The translations under genes and the position numbers were made by a program. DNA of 5,504 bases from positions 1 to 5,504 of the forward strand of contig CAMPIK010000203.1 in the NCBI GenBank assembly GCA_946886325.1, read 5' to 3'. Position 1 is the first letter of the stretch; every line of letters starts with the position of its first letter. Positions 5,398 to 5,504 of this stretch are shown here, piece by piece. This DNA comes from an uncultured Shinella sp. (GTDB lineage Bacteria; Pseudomonadota; Alphaproteobacteria; Rhizobiales; Rhizobiaceae). The notes beneath the pieces were generated by a model. It saw only the letters and a program-made list of their open reading frames with translations. It made no database searches and was not told where the DNA came from.

Positions 5398-5504
5398 TTA
5401 GAGTCGTGCGCCGCCGGTCGCGTCGATCCGTTGTCCCGTCGTCCAGCGTGCGTCGTTCGAGGCGAGGAAGGTGATGACGTCGGCCACGTCGTCTGCATGG
5501 CCGA
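5398..5504 (-). CDS. Short-chain dehydrogenase/reductase, C-terminal fragment
   Basis: Reading the minus strand from the window end gives 34 residues followed by TAA (5398-5400): GHADDVADVITFLASNDARW, then TTGQRIDATGGARL. The pattern 'DVADVxxFLAS..ARW.TGQ.I...GG' is the C-terminal signature of classical SDR oxidoreductases, which are cytosolic NAD(P)(H)-dependent enzymes of about 250 residues. The catalytic Tyr-x-x-x-Lys and the cofactor loop would lie outside the window, so the substrate cannot be named. The gene is convergent with the toxin-antitoxin module, and a hairpin terminator begins about 24 bp after its stop. It belongs to a separate transcription unit from the sugar operon. Confidence 0.85.
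   Translation of the reverse strand, partial: GHADDVADVITFLASNDARWTTGQRIDATGGARL

Overview
This window is GC-rich and looks like an alphaproteobacterial chromosome or megaplasmid, most likely Rhizobiaceae (the Agrobacterium/Rhizobium/Ensifer/Shinella group). The main reason is the gene order gguB-gguC-aldehyde dehydrogenase-IlvD/EDD dehydratase. It matches the chvE-gguABC sugar-transport locus of Agrobacterium and the arabinose operon of Sinorhizobium. The dehydratase also has the same length and the same key-residue positions (C59, C127, K129, C200, S480) that I recall for the characterised L-arabinonate dehydratase of Rhizobium leguminosarum. The assignment rests on protein recognition; no database search was run.

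Layout. Positions 1-170 hold the 3' end of a sugar ABC-transporter permease (gguB/mmsB type). After a 128-bp leader with a hairpin comes gguC (299-1294), an FAH-fold protein of the GguC/AraD1 family. Next is an NAD(P)-dependent aldehyde dehydrogenase (best start 1349, to 2782), probably alpha-ketoglutarate semialdehyde dehydrogenase. Then comes an Fe-S sugar-acid dehydratase (2835-4574). These four genes are co-oriented and read as one operon: uptake of a monosaccharide, then the non-phosphorylative pathway L-arabinonate -> L-2-keto-3-deoxyarabonate -> 2,5-dioxovalerate -> 2-oxoglutarate. The dehydrogenase and lactonase that would make L-arabinonate are not in this window. Each of the three junctions carries a GC-rich hairpin without a U-tract.

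Immediately downstream is a compact type II toxin-antitoxin module: a Phd/YefM-family antitoxin (best start 4650, to 4889) and a VapC-like PIN-domain toxin (4886-5299), overlapping by GTGA. It has its own sigma70-like promoter (TTGCAA, 17 bp, TATATT) and a perfect 9-4-9 inverted repeat across the -10 and the predicted transcription start, a convincing autoregulatory operator.

A hairpin terminator (5342-5373) separates the toxin gene from a convergent gene on the minus strand, the last 34 codons of a short-chain dehydrogenase/reductase (5398 to the window end). I see no rRNA, tRNA, CRISPR array, insertion sequence or phage gene. The catabolic operon belongs to known families. The less ordinary signals are the operator architecture of the toxin-antitoxin module and the hairpins recurring at the operon junctions.
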